64,000 bases of DNA from Erysipelotrichaceae bacterium (GTDB taxonomy: Bacteria; Bacillota_I; Bacilli_A; Erysipelotrichales; Erysipelotrichaceae), in NCBI GenBank assembly GCA_017431225.1, contig JAFRLM010000025.1, forward strand, positions 60,812 to 124,811. The letters are read 5' to 3'. This document shows, one piece after another, positions 32,690 to 40,490 of this stretch. Each line of letters opens with the position of its first letter. Position 1 is the stretch's first letter. The notes beneath the pieces were generated by a model. That model saw only the letters and a program-made list of their open reading frames with translations. It did no database searches and was not told where the DNA came from. Made by a program: the position numbers and the translations under genes.

Positions 32690-34542
32690 CCTTTACCTCC
32701 AAGAAGCTCCTTTACTTCTTCTATGTAGTCTTCCACTAGGGAAAGACAGTCATCCTCACAGTCGAGGACCGTATCGCCGATCTCATCGATCAGTGCACCG
32801 TTGATCGCATCAGCGACGATCGACGGCATCAGATGTTCGTTTTTGAGTATTTCATTCACAGGGTGTCCGGCCAGGAGTTCTCTCAGGATACGGATTTCCA
32901 CGGCATTCAAAGGCAGATCGATCTCCTCTTCTTCCGGTACTGTTTCTATTACTTCTATGTTAGCAGAAATCTCTTCGGTTTCGCTTTCCCGGTCTTCGGA
33001 TTCCTCTTCGATCAGAAGACTGTTCTGGGTCTGCCAGGCATCCGCACGGATCTTATCAAGTCCTGAAAGATCGATCTTGATCTCCTGAACCGCAGCTTTT
33101 TTGGCCGCGATCCGGTCGTCTCTGATCGCTTCTTCGACAAAGGGCTTGAGCCACTCCTCATCTTCTTTCAGACGGAGATAGTGGCCGGTCTTTAAATACT
33201 TGCGCAAAAGACAGTCGGTGCCATGTAGGAAAGCGCGGAACAGTCCAGCGTTAAAGCTGAGTTTTTCATAGGAAGCAACTGTCCAGAGACCGTTTTCGCA
33301 GGAGTAGACACGGTTGTCATTCAGTTCGACGACCCGGTCTTTTTCGTCCCCTGTCTTCAGATAGACTGCATTGGCAAGCGGATAATAACGGCGGATCGTT
33401 CTGTTTCCGTAAAGAAGTTTGAAGAAATCGTTCCCTTCCACGCAATATCCTTTAACGATCTTACAATAAACCGCACAGAAAAGACGTTTTGCGGCTGCCG
33501 CTGCCGGTTCCTTTTTGAATAACAGGGATTCCTGCAGATATTTTCCGGAAAGATAGGAAAGCATCGTGAAGAGCTCTTCATCCTTCACGTTTTCCGGATC
33601 TTTCAAGGCCAGGATCGAGGCATCGTTCTGCATCTGCTTCGGATCCGCGTAACGCAGCAGCGTTTCCTTCGGCAAACCCTTCAGCAAGGCGAATTCAAAC
33701 ATCCAGCGGCGCAGATACTTCTGCATATTCTGATCCGGCTGCGCGACAGGCAGATAGTTGTCACGGAATTCCTCAAGTTTTGTGAGTGTTTCTTCCGGCG
33801 TTGAGACACCGATCCCGTTCAGCAGTTCATAGATGTAGATATAGGCGACGGAACTGGGAACAGGTGTATACTTCCCCTTCCGAAGATCGCTGCGCCAGGA
33901 GAAATAACCGCGCAGCTGCTCGATCGTCAGATCGTGATATGTCGGGTAATAACAGTTGAAATAGCCGTTCCAGGGATATTCATCTTCATAGTCCTGCATG
34001 AACATGCCCTGACGGACAAAGTTCATTGCCTTTTCCGGGAGCGATTCCCGTCCATAGACGAAGAGTTTACGCATCGCCTTGATCTTTTCCGGGATGATCA
34101 CTCTCTCGGCACGGTAAGAGCTTCCCGAAAACGGAAGCGCTGTTTCCTTATATTCATCCTTCAGCACGACCGGTTCACCGCCGATCGTGATGGTATAGCC
34201 GCGCTGTTCTCCGGATGTATAGGCTCTGTCGAAGAGTTTAAAGACGATATCCTTTTCAGTCTCGCTGCGGAAGAAGATACTGATCCATTTATTGCCATGC
34301 ATGCGTACCGGATCCCCGAGATAGGAACGTGGGAATTCCTGCAGGCTCTGTCTTCCGCATTTCAAATCGCAGATCTCGATCAGCTCCCCAGTATCGGTAT
34401 CCCACTGACGCATCAAAAGAGCTACCCATTTCCCGGTATCCGGATGAACGAGCACAGAAAAAGCCGGGAAATCCGCCCACTTATGCTGTTCCGGGATATT
34501 GTATTTTTCCAGTGCATACGATGTCAGCTCAGACAGCTCCAC
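32686..34542 (-). CDS. YjbR-like/TerB_N/TerB_C domain protein
   Basis: A 618-residue protein that leads the operon. Residues 1-110 resemble MmcQ/YjbR DNA-binding-like proteins (WADFPAFSVLVHPDTGKWVA, then VRMHGNKWISI). Residues about 155-330 look like TerB_N: FVRQGMFMQDYEDE, YYPTYHDLTIEQLRGYFSWR and YIYELLNGIGV. The end (from IDLSGLDKIRADAWQTQ near 480 to 618) looks like TerB_C, interrupted by an acidic linker. TerB-type domains occur in stress and defence-linked gene groups. The start is GTG at 34540-34542, eight bases after AAGGAG. The role is probably as scaffold or sensor for the ATPase and helicase. Confidence 0.78.
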   Translation of the reverse strand: MELSELTSYALEKYNIPEQHKWADFPAFSVLVHPDTGKWVALLMRQWDTDTGELIEICDLKCGRQSLQEFPRSYLGDPVRMHGNKWISIFFRSETEKDIVFKLFDRAYTSGEQRGYTITIGGEPVVLKDEYKETALPFSGSSYRAERVIIPEKIKAMRKLFVYGRESLPEKAMNFVRQGMFMQDYEDEYPWNGYFNCYYPTYHDLTIEQLRGYFSWRSDLRKGKYTPVPSSVAYIYIYELLNGIGVSTPEETLTKLEEFRDNYLPVAQPDQNMQKYLRRWMFEFALLKGLPKETLLRYADPKQMQNDASILALKDPENVKDEELFTMLSYLSGKYLQESLLFKKEPAAAAAKRLFCAVYCKIVKGYCVEGNDFFKLLYGNRTIRRYYPLANAVYLKTGDEKDRVVELNDNRVYSCENGLWTVASYEKLSFNAGLFRAFLHGTDCLLRKYLKTGHYLRLKEDEEWLKPFVEEAIRDDRIAAKKAAVQEIKIDLSGLDKIRADAWQTQNSLLIEEESEDRESETEEISANIEVIETVPEEEEIDLPLNAVEIRILRELLAGHPVNEILKNEHLMPSIVADAINGALIDEIGDTVLDCEDDCLSLVEDYIEEVKELLGGKG

Positions 34543-34588
34543 GTCTTATTCTCCTTCTTCCAGACTTTGATCAAGATGAAATGGTCTA

Positions 34589-34597
34589 TTTATACCA
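34589..34597 (-). promoter_or_regulatory. Extended -10 of the TerB-ATPase-helicase operon
   Basis: Minus strand TGGTATAAA about 45 bases before the GTG start; start of transcription near 34582. No strong -35 is seen. Confidence 0.5.
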
Positions 34598-34657
34598 TAG
34601 CAGTTTTTTGCCTCACAGAGGCGCTGTTTTGCCCTTACAGGACAAATCGTTGCAGAT

Positions 34658-34679
34658 AAAAGAAAAAGGCCTTCCGGCC
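34658..34679 (-). terminator. Terminator of yneF
   Basis: On the minus strand GGCC-GGAA-GGCC is followed by TTTTTCTTTT. A longer imperfect pairing (34667-34676 with 34697-34707) would extend the stem. It isolates yneF from the defence operon. Confidence 0.75.
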
Positions 34680-34715
34680 ACGATCATTCGATCCTGCGGA
34701 AAGACCTGAAAGAAC

Positions 34716-34952
34716 TTATTTCTTATCGGACTTCTTGGTCGTATCCTGACCCATCGTCTTCATGATCGCACGGATCTGCGCTTCAGACGGCTTTCTGCCC
34801 ATCTGTAAGAACATTGCACGGATCATCTTTTCGGTGACCGGCGGATTCTTTTCCATTTCTTTGCGGAAGACGTAGCGGGCAATGAAGAAACCAGCGATCG
34901 CGCCGATGAGGATACCAAGAACAAGATATAATACTGCTTGCTGCCAATTCAT
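34716..34952 (-). CDS. yneF: UPF0154 (YneF-like) membrane protein
   Basis: A 78-residue protein with one N-terminal membrane helix (VLYLVLGILIGAIAGFFIARY, about residues 7-26) and a cytoplasmic tail with the family segment VTEKMIRAMFLQMGRKPSEAQI. Function is unknown. The start at 34952 has AAAGGTGGT upstream; a longer frame reaches into unrelated sequence. Length and layout match YneF of Bacillus. Confidence 0.93.
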   Translation of the reverse strand: MNWQQAVLYLVLGILIGAIAGFFIARYVFRKEMEKNPPVTEKMIRAMFLQMGRKPSEAQIRAIMKTMGQDTTKKSDKK

Positions 34953-35344
34953 ATTTACTACCACCTTTACTTTTCCTATTCTAGCGAAACAGGAAAGATT
35001 TGTAAATAAAAGCCCAATAGGCGCAAATTTCCTGGCAACTCCCAGGTGGGTCATCTACCTGATTCTTTAGGAGTCTCACTCGATGGCGAGCTTTCAACAC
35101 CAAATCACGACTTGATTAAGACCCGAATTCAAAATGTAGGAATTTATCATACCTATCAGGCGCCTTCATTATATTGAATATATTTCTGTATGAATAGTCT
35201 TGACTTTTATATATTTCTCTGCGTGTGTTCAACGAGTAAAATAACCGAAAGAAAAGATCCATGACAAAGAATCTTAGACCCGTTTGTCCTGTCCCTTCGT
35301 TACTACCCTCTGCTGAACAATGGATGCAGCATTCTGAATTGAAA
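34953..35344. other. Gene-poor stretch with a coding relic
   Basis: About 390 bases without a convincing gene. Between 35010 and 35183 the plus strand stays open for 57 codons without a start (containing DSLGVSLDGELSTPNHD), ending in TGA. The minus strand of the same segment reads FGVESSPSSETPKESGR before a stop. I recall that minus-strand string from the ends of many small hypothetical proteins, which suggests a dispersed repeat or transposon relic; this is memory only. Further right is a short open frame at 35261 with no family resemblance. Confidence 0.35.
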
Positions 35345-35372
35345 AAAGCTTCTGCGTTATGCAGAAGCTTTG
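35345..35372 (-). terminator. Terminator of the S1-domain gene
   Basis: AAAGCTTCTGC/GCAGAAGCTTT with a 5-base loop; six T follow on the minus strand. It lies right after the S1-domain gene stop. Confidence 0.85.
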
Positions 35373-35395
35373 TTTGTCAGGAATGTATCCGGTGT

Positions 35396-35749
35396 TTATT
35401 TCTTCAGCCATTCAGGCATCTTTTCAGCGAGCGTGCGGAAGCCGATCTTGTTTTCGGGGACACCCAAAAACGGGACGCGGTCAAAGCGGTCCCTCCGGTT
35501 CCGTTTCAAGGCTTTATACGACAGTCTTAACTGACGGTGGTCATAATCGATATCGATGACTTTGCAGAGCACATAATCGCCGATATTCATGAAATGGCCG
35601 ATATTCTTCACAAAACCGTTGCTCAGTTCACTGATATGGATCAGACCGCTGTAGCCGTCCTCGAACTGTACGAAGGCGCCATAGGGTTTCAGACCTGTTA
35701 CCTGACCGTAAACTGTCATTCCGATCTGATAGGTTTTCTTTTCGTCCAT
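35396..35749 (-). CDS. S1 RNA-binding domain protein (YugI/CvfD-like)
   Basis: A 117-residue protein with one S1 domain (about residues 8-78: GMTVYGQVTGLKPYGAFVQFEDGYSGLIHISE is the classic OB-fold signature) and a basic tail. Such small S1 proteins bind RNA or the 30S subunit and act in stress and virulence control (YugI, CvfD). ATG at 35749 is preferred: TATAAT ends six bases before it, so the in-frame TTG and ATG upstream would lie at or before the promoter. There is no proper Shine-Dalgarno sequence, and a leaderless mRNA is predicted. Confidence 0.88.
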   Translation of the reverse strand: MDEKKTYQIGMTVYGQVTGLKPYGAFVQFEDGYSGLIHISELSNGFVKNIGHFMNIGDYVLCKVIDIDYDHRQLRLSYKALKRNRRDRFDRVPFLGVPENKIGFRTLAEKMPEWLKK

Positions 35750-35755
35750 GGTCCT

Positions 35756-35761
35756 ATTATA
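35756..35761 (-). promoter_or_regulatory. -10 of the S1-domain gene
   Basis: Perfect TATAAT on the minus strand, six bases before the ATG at 35749. A transcript would start on the start codon. Confidence 0.5.
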
Positions 35762-35793
35762 CATCAAATTAAGAAAACTAATTTTGTTTCTTG

Positions 35794-35802
35794 TGGTATA
35801 GT
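35794..35802 (+). promoter_or_regulatory. Extended -10 of the YuiD-like gene
   Basis: TGGTATAGT, nine bases before the ATG at 35812, with no ribosome-binding site between. It is divergent from the -10 of the S1-domain gene, 33 bases away. Confidence 0.5.
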
Positions 35803-35811
35803 AAGTGTATT

Positions 35812-36267
35812 ATGATTAGCCGAATGTATCCTTTCTGGTCATTCCTCGTAGCACTCGTGCTGGCGCAGGTGATGAAACCATTTATTGCGAAAGCGCGGGG
35901 AGACAAGTTCTCCTGGAAGATGGCTCTCGCCTCCGGTGGTTTCCCGAGTTCACACTCCGCCTCTGCAACAGCACTGTGTTTTTCCGTGGGGATCCTGGAA
36001 CATTTTGACTCGACGATCTTTGCAGTCTCCCTTGCGTTCGCCGTGATCGTCTGTTACGACGCCATGAATGTCCGCTACTATGCGGGCCGTAATATCTACA
36101 TCACCAAACAGCTGATCCGTGATCTTCAGGAAAAGGATGTCATCGATATGGATGATCCGGTCTACGAAGAGAAAGTAAAAGAAGTCCTCGGTCACAAACG
36201 CAGCGAAGTTCTGGGCGGGTGCATATTAGGTGTATTAATAGCGATCGTGCTGTATTATATTCAGTGA
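35812..36267 (+). CDS. YuiD-like DUF212 membrane protein
   Basis: A 151-residue membrane protein of the DUF212 family (acid phosphatase/haloperoxidase-related). Features are the N-terminal helix WSFLVALVLAQVMKPF, the motif SGGFPSSHSASATAL typical of PAP2-like phosphatase active-site loops, and FAVIVCYDAMNVR. About four hydrophobic helices are visible. The natural substrate is unknown. It starts almost at the predicted transcription start and ends 11 bases before the NifU-C gene, with which it is probably cotranscribed. Confidence 0.88.
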   Translation: MISRMYPFWSFLVALVLAQVMKPFIAKARGDKFSWKMALASGGFPSSHSASATALCFSVGILEHFDSTIFAVSLAFAVIVCYDAMNVRYYAGRNIYITKQLIRDLQEKDVIDMDDPVYEEKVKEVLGHKRSEVLGGCILGVLIAIVLYYIQ

Positions 36268-36278
36268 AAAGAGGTCTT

Positions 36279-36566
36279 ATGAAAGAATTTAGTGAAACAG
36301 AAGTACAGATCATTCAGTGTCTGGAACGGCTCAGGCCATATATCCAGCATGATGGCGGTGATCTCGAATACATCGGATTTGAAGACGGGGTCGTTCACAT
36401 CAAGCTCTGGGGCGCTTGTGTCGGATGCGGTCTGGTAGATATGACATTAAAAGACGGCATCGAGTCCTTTCTTAAAGAAGAAGTCGACGGTGTTGAATCC
36501 GTTGTCCTGGATAATCCCTACACTCCCCTTGAGGAGATCCTGAATGAAAAAAAAGAATCAGAGTGA
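36279..36566 (+). CDS. NifU C-terminal domain (Nfu-type) iron-sulfur carrier
   Basis: A 95-residue single-domain Nfu protein that transfers Fe-S clusters to client enzymes. Landmarks are IRLRPYIQxDGGDLE-type sequence near the start (RLRPYIQHDGGDLEYIGF) and the CxxC cluster ligand in WGACVGCGLVDMTLKDGIE. The start at 36279 follows AGAGGT by a few bases; a longer frame upstream lies inside the preceding gene. The end overlaps a terminator hairpin. Confidence 0.93.
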   Translation: MKEFSETEVQIIQCLERLRPYIQHDGGDLEYIGFEDGVVHIKLWGACVGCGLVDMTLKDGIESFLKEEVDGVESVVLDNPYTPLEEILNEKKESE

Positions 36567-36580
36567 TCTGATTCTTTTTT
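36549..36580. terminator. Bidirectional terminator between nfu and the AI-2E transporter gene
   Basis: 14-bp perfect arms (AAAAAAGAATCAGA and its complement) with loop GTGA. It serves converging genes and overlaps the last codons of the NifU-C gene. Confidence 0.9.
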
Positions 36581-37728
36581 TATGCATTTGTTTTGCCCGG
36601 TTCCTTTTTCCGCAGCCGGTTGTCTACGAATTCCTTCAGCAGGAAATAGAATACCGCGAAGAACGGAACGCCGAGGATCAGTCCGGTGAAACCGAAGAAA
36701 CTGCCGCCCAGGATCGTCGCAAACATGATCCAGAGGCTGGAAAGACCAACGGATTCGCCGAGGATACGCGGGCCGATGACATTACTGTCGAGGAACTGCA
36801 CGATCAGGATGATCGCCAGCATGTAGACTGACTGGATCGGGTCTGAGATCAACAGAATAAAGATCGACGGGATCGCACCGACCCACGGTCCGAAGATCGG
36901 AATGATATTGGTGATACCGATGACGAAAGCGATCAGTACCGCATAATTCATTTTCATGATGCTCATCAGGATAAAGCAAATGACACCGATGATCGCTGAG
37001 GAGATCACTTTACCGGAGATAAAGCTGCCGAGTTTTACATCCGTCAGATTGACGACTTTGCTGAGAATGTCAAAGTACTTAGTCGGAAGCAGAGCTTTGG
37101 CAAGACGACTAACCTGATCGATCAGGATCTCACGGTCAAGCAATACATAGATCGCGACAACGATACCGATGACGAAGTTTACGAGAGAACGCACACCGGT
37201 GATCGTGGAAGCGATGATACGCGGGATCTGTTCTCTGGTAAAGGTTACGATCGTGTTGATCGAATTACGGAACATTTCATATAAAGTATTCTCGATGCCC
37301 GGAGTCAGATTCAGATTCTCGGTGATGTTTTCGAATGTGCCGCTAGCGTCGTTTGCGATACGGTTGATCAGTTCGATCAGCTGAGTAACGGAAGCAGTGA
37401 TCGGCGGGATCAGAACGACGACAAAGACAGTGACTAAGAGCAGGAAAACAAACATCGCGATCAGCGAGGAATAGATACGTTTGTTTTTCTTCGTCATCGT
37501 ATCCGGGAACATCTTTTCGATCGGGTTGGCGATCAGAGCCATGATGTATGCCAGAGCAACACCGAGGATGAACGGCGACAGGATATCAATGAGCCGCTTC
37601 AGGCCAACGAAGATCGGTCCGAGGTTCGTGAGTATTACATAAAAAAGGACAACGATCATGCCGGATACGGCAAATAAAGTCGCCTTTTCTTTGAATTCAG
37701 GATCTTTAAAAATATTCTTCATACTCAT
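36580..37728 (-). CDS. AI-2E (PerM/TqsA-like) family membrane transporter
   Basis: A 382-residue integral membrane protein with about eight hydrophobic helices, including paired N-terminal helices, a long soluble segment (about 125-200) and the C-terminal block GITNIIPIFGPWVGAIPS and LGGSFFGFTGLILGVPFFAVFYF that defines the family. Members export signals or ions (for example Na+/H+ antiport), so substrate cannot be assigned. It starts three bases after the GDPD gene, with GGGAGAG as ribosome-binding site in the end of that gene. Confidence 0.92.
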   Translation of the reverse strand: MSMKNIFKDPEFKEKATLFAVSGMIVVLFYVILTNLGPIFVGLKRLIDILSPFILGVALAYIMALIANPIEKMFPDTMTKKNKRIYSSLIAMFVFLLLVTVFVVVLIPPITASVTQLIELINRIANDASGTFENITENLNLTPGIENTLYEMFRNSINTIVTFTREQIPRIIASTITGVRSLVNFVIGIVVAIYVLLDREILIDQVSRLAKALLPTKYFDILSKVVNLTDVKLGSFISGKVISSAIIGVICFILMSIMKMNYAVLIAFVIGITNIIPIFGPWVGAIPSIFILLISDPIQSVYMLAIILIVQFLDSNVIGPRILGESVGLSSLWIMFATILGGSFFGFTGLILGVPFFAVFYFLLKEFVDNRLRKKEPGKTNA

Positions 37729-37730
37729 AA

Positions 37731-38549
37731 TTATAACATCTCTCCCTCTTTGTAAGGAACAAAGCCGTCAAAGATCTCGACATCAAATGTCTCAGCCTCA
37801 CGGCGAAGATCCGCGAAATTCTTAAATGTATAACCGACACATACCGGATGGTACAAAGCCCGGCAGAGTTTAAAGGAGAACTGATCGGCATAGAGATGGT
37901 TGTAGGCGACGAAATCCGGATCGACTAGGATATTCGTTAACAGATTGCTGGAGATAACAGCGACCGGTAAACTGACCTTTGTGTCCTCACGGAAGAAGTC
38001 CGAGGCAAGCTGGCCGCGCAGCACCTGCGGATAATGCAGCCGATACCACATCATCGCTAAGGGATGGAAGGATTCGACGCAGTACTCACCGGGATAGTCT
38101 TTCAGAAGTCTGGCCGCTTCGCAGCAGGTATTCACAACATTCCCATGCGGTTTGATCTCGATGATCAGGGGTACCCTTCCGTTTACCAGTTTCAGAACAT
38201 CCTCAAAAAGCGGGATCGTTTCCTTCGAACTTCCCAAAGGCATTTTCTGCAGTTCCTCATAGGTGCATTCAAAAAGATCACGGTCGATCCTGGTCATGCG
38301 TTTCAGATTCTTGTCATGCAGCAAAACCGCCCTTCCGTCTTTGGTCAGCTGCACATCCATCTCGATCCCGTAACCGGCTTCAACAGCCGCTTTGTATGCA
38401 GCCATGGAATTCTCCGGACGATCCCCACGGTCATAAAGACCGCGGTGAGCAATATATTGTTTTTTGTAAGGGGCAAAACGCTCTTTCCGGCTGTTATTCG
38501 TTTTTAGGGCCAGCAGATATCCTGCCAGCAGGAACGCCATTTTTTTCAC
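37731..38549 (-). CDS. Glycerophosphodiester phosphodiesterase family protein
   Basis: A 272-residue GDPD with a short N-terminal hydrophobic helix (MAFLLAGYLLAL), so it may be membrane anchored. Catalytic signatures are IAHRGLYDRGDRPENS (His-Arg and Glu), IEMDVQLTKDG (Glu and Asp) and LLHDKNLKR (His). It would hydrolyse glycerophosphodiesters to glycerol 3-phosphate and an alcohol during lipid turnover. The start is GTG at 38549, with only a weak GAAAG before it; the ATG three codons later is an alternative. Confidence 0.9.
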   Translation of the reverse strand: MKKMAFLLAGYLLALKTNNSRKERFAPYKKQYIAHRGLYDRGDRPENSMAAYKAAVEAGYGIEMDVQLTKDGRAVLLHDKNLKRMTRIDRDLFECTYEELQKMPLGSSKETIPLFEDVLKLVNGRVPLIIEIKPHGNVVNTCCEAARLLKDYPGEYCVESFHPLAMMWYRLHYPQVLRGQLASDFFREDTKVSLPVAVISSNLLTNILVDPDFVAYNHLYADQFSFKLCRALYHPVCVGYTFKNFADLRREAETFDVEIFDGFVPYKEGEML

Positions 38550-38571
38550 GCTTTCATTGTAAATCCGAATA

Positions 38572-38597
38572 TAAGAAAAAAGAAGATTGCTCTTCTT
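38572..38597 (-). terminator. Terminator of pgi
   Basis: AAGAAGA/TCTTCTT with a 4-base loop and TTTTCTT following on the minus strand. It lies between pgi and the GDPD gene. Confidence 0.7.
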
Positions 38598-38676
38598 AAT
38601 TCTTGATTAAGGAAGTTGACTCTTCCCATTAATGCTTTATTTGACGTTACAGATAATTCCGTTACGAAGCAGTCTC

Positions 38677-40257
38677 TCAGATCGCAAGCAGGTCGCTGTA
38701 AACAGCCAGAGCGCCGTCTGTATCGTGTGCGAGAACCTTTTTCGCGAGGACCTTGCCAAGCTGTACGCCTTCCTGGTCAAAGCTGTTCAGATTCCATACG
38801 AAGCCCTGGAACATGACCTTGTTTTCAAAATGAGCGAGCAGACCGCCAAGGGAACGCGGTGTCAGCTGGTCGCCGATGATGATGCTGGACGGACGTCCGC
38901 CATCGAACTTCTTATTCAGATTTGTATCATCCTTACCACAGGCGAAAGCGATGATCTGGGCAGCGACATTCGCGCAGAGTTTCTGCTGGCTGGTGCTTCC
39001 CTGGATATCGACATCGCTGCCGATCTGGGACTGTCTGAATCCGACAAACTGCATCGGGATGATGTTCTTGCCCTGATGGAGAAGCTGATAGAAGGAATGC
39101 TGTCCGTTCGTACCGGGCTCACCGAAGATGACCGGTCCGGTCACATAGGATACCGGCTCACCGAAACGGTTGACCGATTTACCGTTGGATTCCATATCGA
39201 GCTGCTGCAGATGTGCCGGGAAACGGCTCAGTGCCTGGGAATAAGGCAGAACAGCAGTAGTTTCATAGCCAAGAACATTTCTCTCATAGACACCGATCAG
39301 TGCGTCCAGCATTGCTGCGTTCTTCAGAACATCCGGTTCTTTAGCGAGTTTATCTGCTTCAGCTGCGCCTTCCAGGAATTCAGCGAATACTTCCGGCCCG
39401 AACGCCAGAGAGAGTACCGCGCCGCCTACTGCAGAGGAAGAAGAATAACGACCGCCAATATAATCATCCATGAAGAATGCGTCCAGATAGCCTTCGTTGC
39501 CTGCCAGCGGCGATGTCTCGCTGGTTACGGCGATCATATGTTTCGACGGATCAAGACCCGCTTCTACGAGGGCGTTCTTAACGAAAGACTCGTTTGTCAG
39601 TGTTTCGAGAGTCGTACCGGACTTGGATACCAGAACAAAGATGGAATGCGCAACATCGACATTGCTGAGCACGCCAGCCGCGACATCCGGATCGACGTTG
39701 GAAATGAAGGCGGCCTTCATCTTCAGTTTGTTGTTTTTCTTCGCCCAGTTTTCAAGAGCGATATACATAGCACGGGGACCTAGGTCGCTTCCGCCGATAC
39801 CGATCTGAACAACTGTCGTGAACTTTTCACCGGCAGCATTCGTGATCTCGCCATTGTGGACCTTCTTTGCGAATTCAGCGATCCTCTCCTGCTGTTTTAC
39901 ATAGAATTCACGCTTGTTGACGCCGTCAGCGATAACATCGTTTCCGAGCTGTCCTCTGCACAGCTGATGCAGGACCAGACGTTTTTCACCGGTATTGATC
40001 ACTTCGCCGTTATACAGAGCAGCGTACTTTTCCTGCAGCTGTGCTTCTTCCGCCAGTTTCTTAAGACCTTTCAGAACTGTATCATCAACTGCTTTAGCCG
40101 CATAATTATAGACCATTCCTTCTGCCATCGGAGCACAATAGGATTTTACGCGCTGCGCGCCGTTTTCGCCGCTCATCACTTCGGGCAGGCATACACGTCC
40201 GGCAGTTTCGAGCTCTTTAAACGCAGAAAGCTCATTCAGATTTTTCCATTCGACCAT
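38677..40257 (-). CDS. pgi: Glucose-6-phosphate isomerase
   Basis: A 526-residue enzyme interconverting glucose 6-phosphate and fructose 6-phosphate. Sugar-binding and catalytic signatures are visible: GIGGSDLGPRAMYIAL, LVSKSGTTLETLTNE, GGRYSSSSAVGG (family GGR[FY]S), PAHLQQLDMESNGKS and the lysine-bearing late segment NSFDQEGVQLGK. AGGAGGA precedes the ATG. Together with the PPi-type PFK at 49-50 kb and the sugar-phosphate-releasing operon at 57-63 kb, it feeds glycolysis. Confidence 0.97.
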   Translation of the reverse strand: MVEWKNLNELSAFKELETAGRVCLPEVMSGENGAQRVKSYCAPMAEGMVYNYAAKAVDDTVLKGLKKLAEEAQLQEKYAALYNGEVINTGEKRLVLHQLCRGQLGNDVIADGVNKREFYVKQQERIAEFAKKVHNGEITNAAGEKFTTVVQIGIGGSDLGPRAMYIALENWAKKNNKLKMKAAFISNVDPDVAAGVLSNVDVAHSIFVLVSKSGTTLETLTNESFVKNALVEAGLDPSKHMIAVTSETSPLAGNEGYLDAFFMDDYIGGRYSSSSAVGGAVLSLAFGPEVFAEFLEGAAEADKLAKEPDVLKNAAMLDALIGVYERNVLGYETTAVLPYSQALSRFPAHLQQLDMESNGKSVNRFGEPVSYVTGPVIFGEPGTNGQHSFYQLLHQGKNIIPMQFVGFRQSQIGSDVDIQGSTSQQKLCANVAAQIIAFACGKDDTNLNKKFDGGRPSSIIIGDQLTPRSLGGLLAHFENKVMFQGFVWNLNSFDQEGVQLGKVLAKKVLAHDTDGALAVYSDLLAI

Positions 40258-40490
40258 TCTTTTCCTCCTGATCCTGATGCAACAGTCTACTGAACCATCA
40301 GAATTTCTCTTTTATTATTATATCTTAATCTGCAGGGAAAAACGGATAATACAGAATAAAAAAGGTAATGATCAGGATCGTGGAGATACTGTACTGGATC
40401 AACATTCTGATGCCGAAAAAAGGAAGGATCCTTACTTATGATTACCGGGTAGCTATCTGTGATAAAATCGGCTTATAAGAGGTATCTGAC
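40258..40490. other. Intergenic region between pgi and the orphan gene
   Basis: Holds a perfect TATAAT for pgi on the minus strand (40317-40322) and the extended -10 TGATAAAAT (40460-40468) for the plus-strand gene at 40491. A 26-codon hydrophobic open frame (40325-40405, minus) lies between; it has no ribosome-binding site. Confidence 0.55.

Noticed and set aside
29109..34542. Complete BREX system
   Set aside because: Only BrxD-like and BrxHI-like proteins are present; no PglX, PglZ, BrxA, BrxB or BrxC was found in the window.
35261..35530. 89-codon plus-strand frame between yneF and the S1-domain gene
   Set aside because: It runs through the S1-gene terminator and into the S1 gene on the other strand; no family resemblance.
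38632..39783. 383-codon open frame on the plus strand across pgi
   Set aside because: Antisense to a complete pgi gene; composition follows the complementary codons and no domain is recognisable.
40325..40405. 26-residue hydrophobic open frame upstream of pgi (minus strand)
   Set aside because: No ribosome-binding site near its ATG, and its stop codon coincides with the TATAAT of pgi, so it is probably chance.
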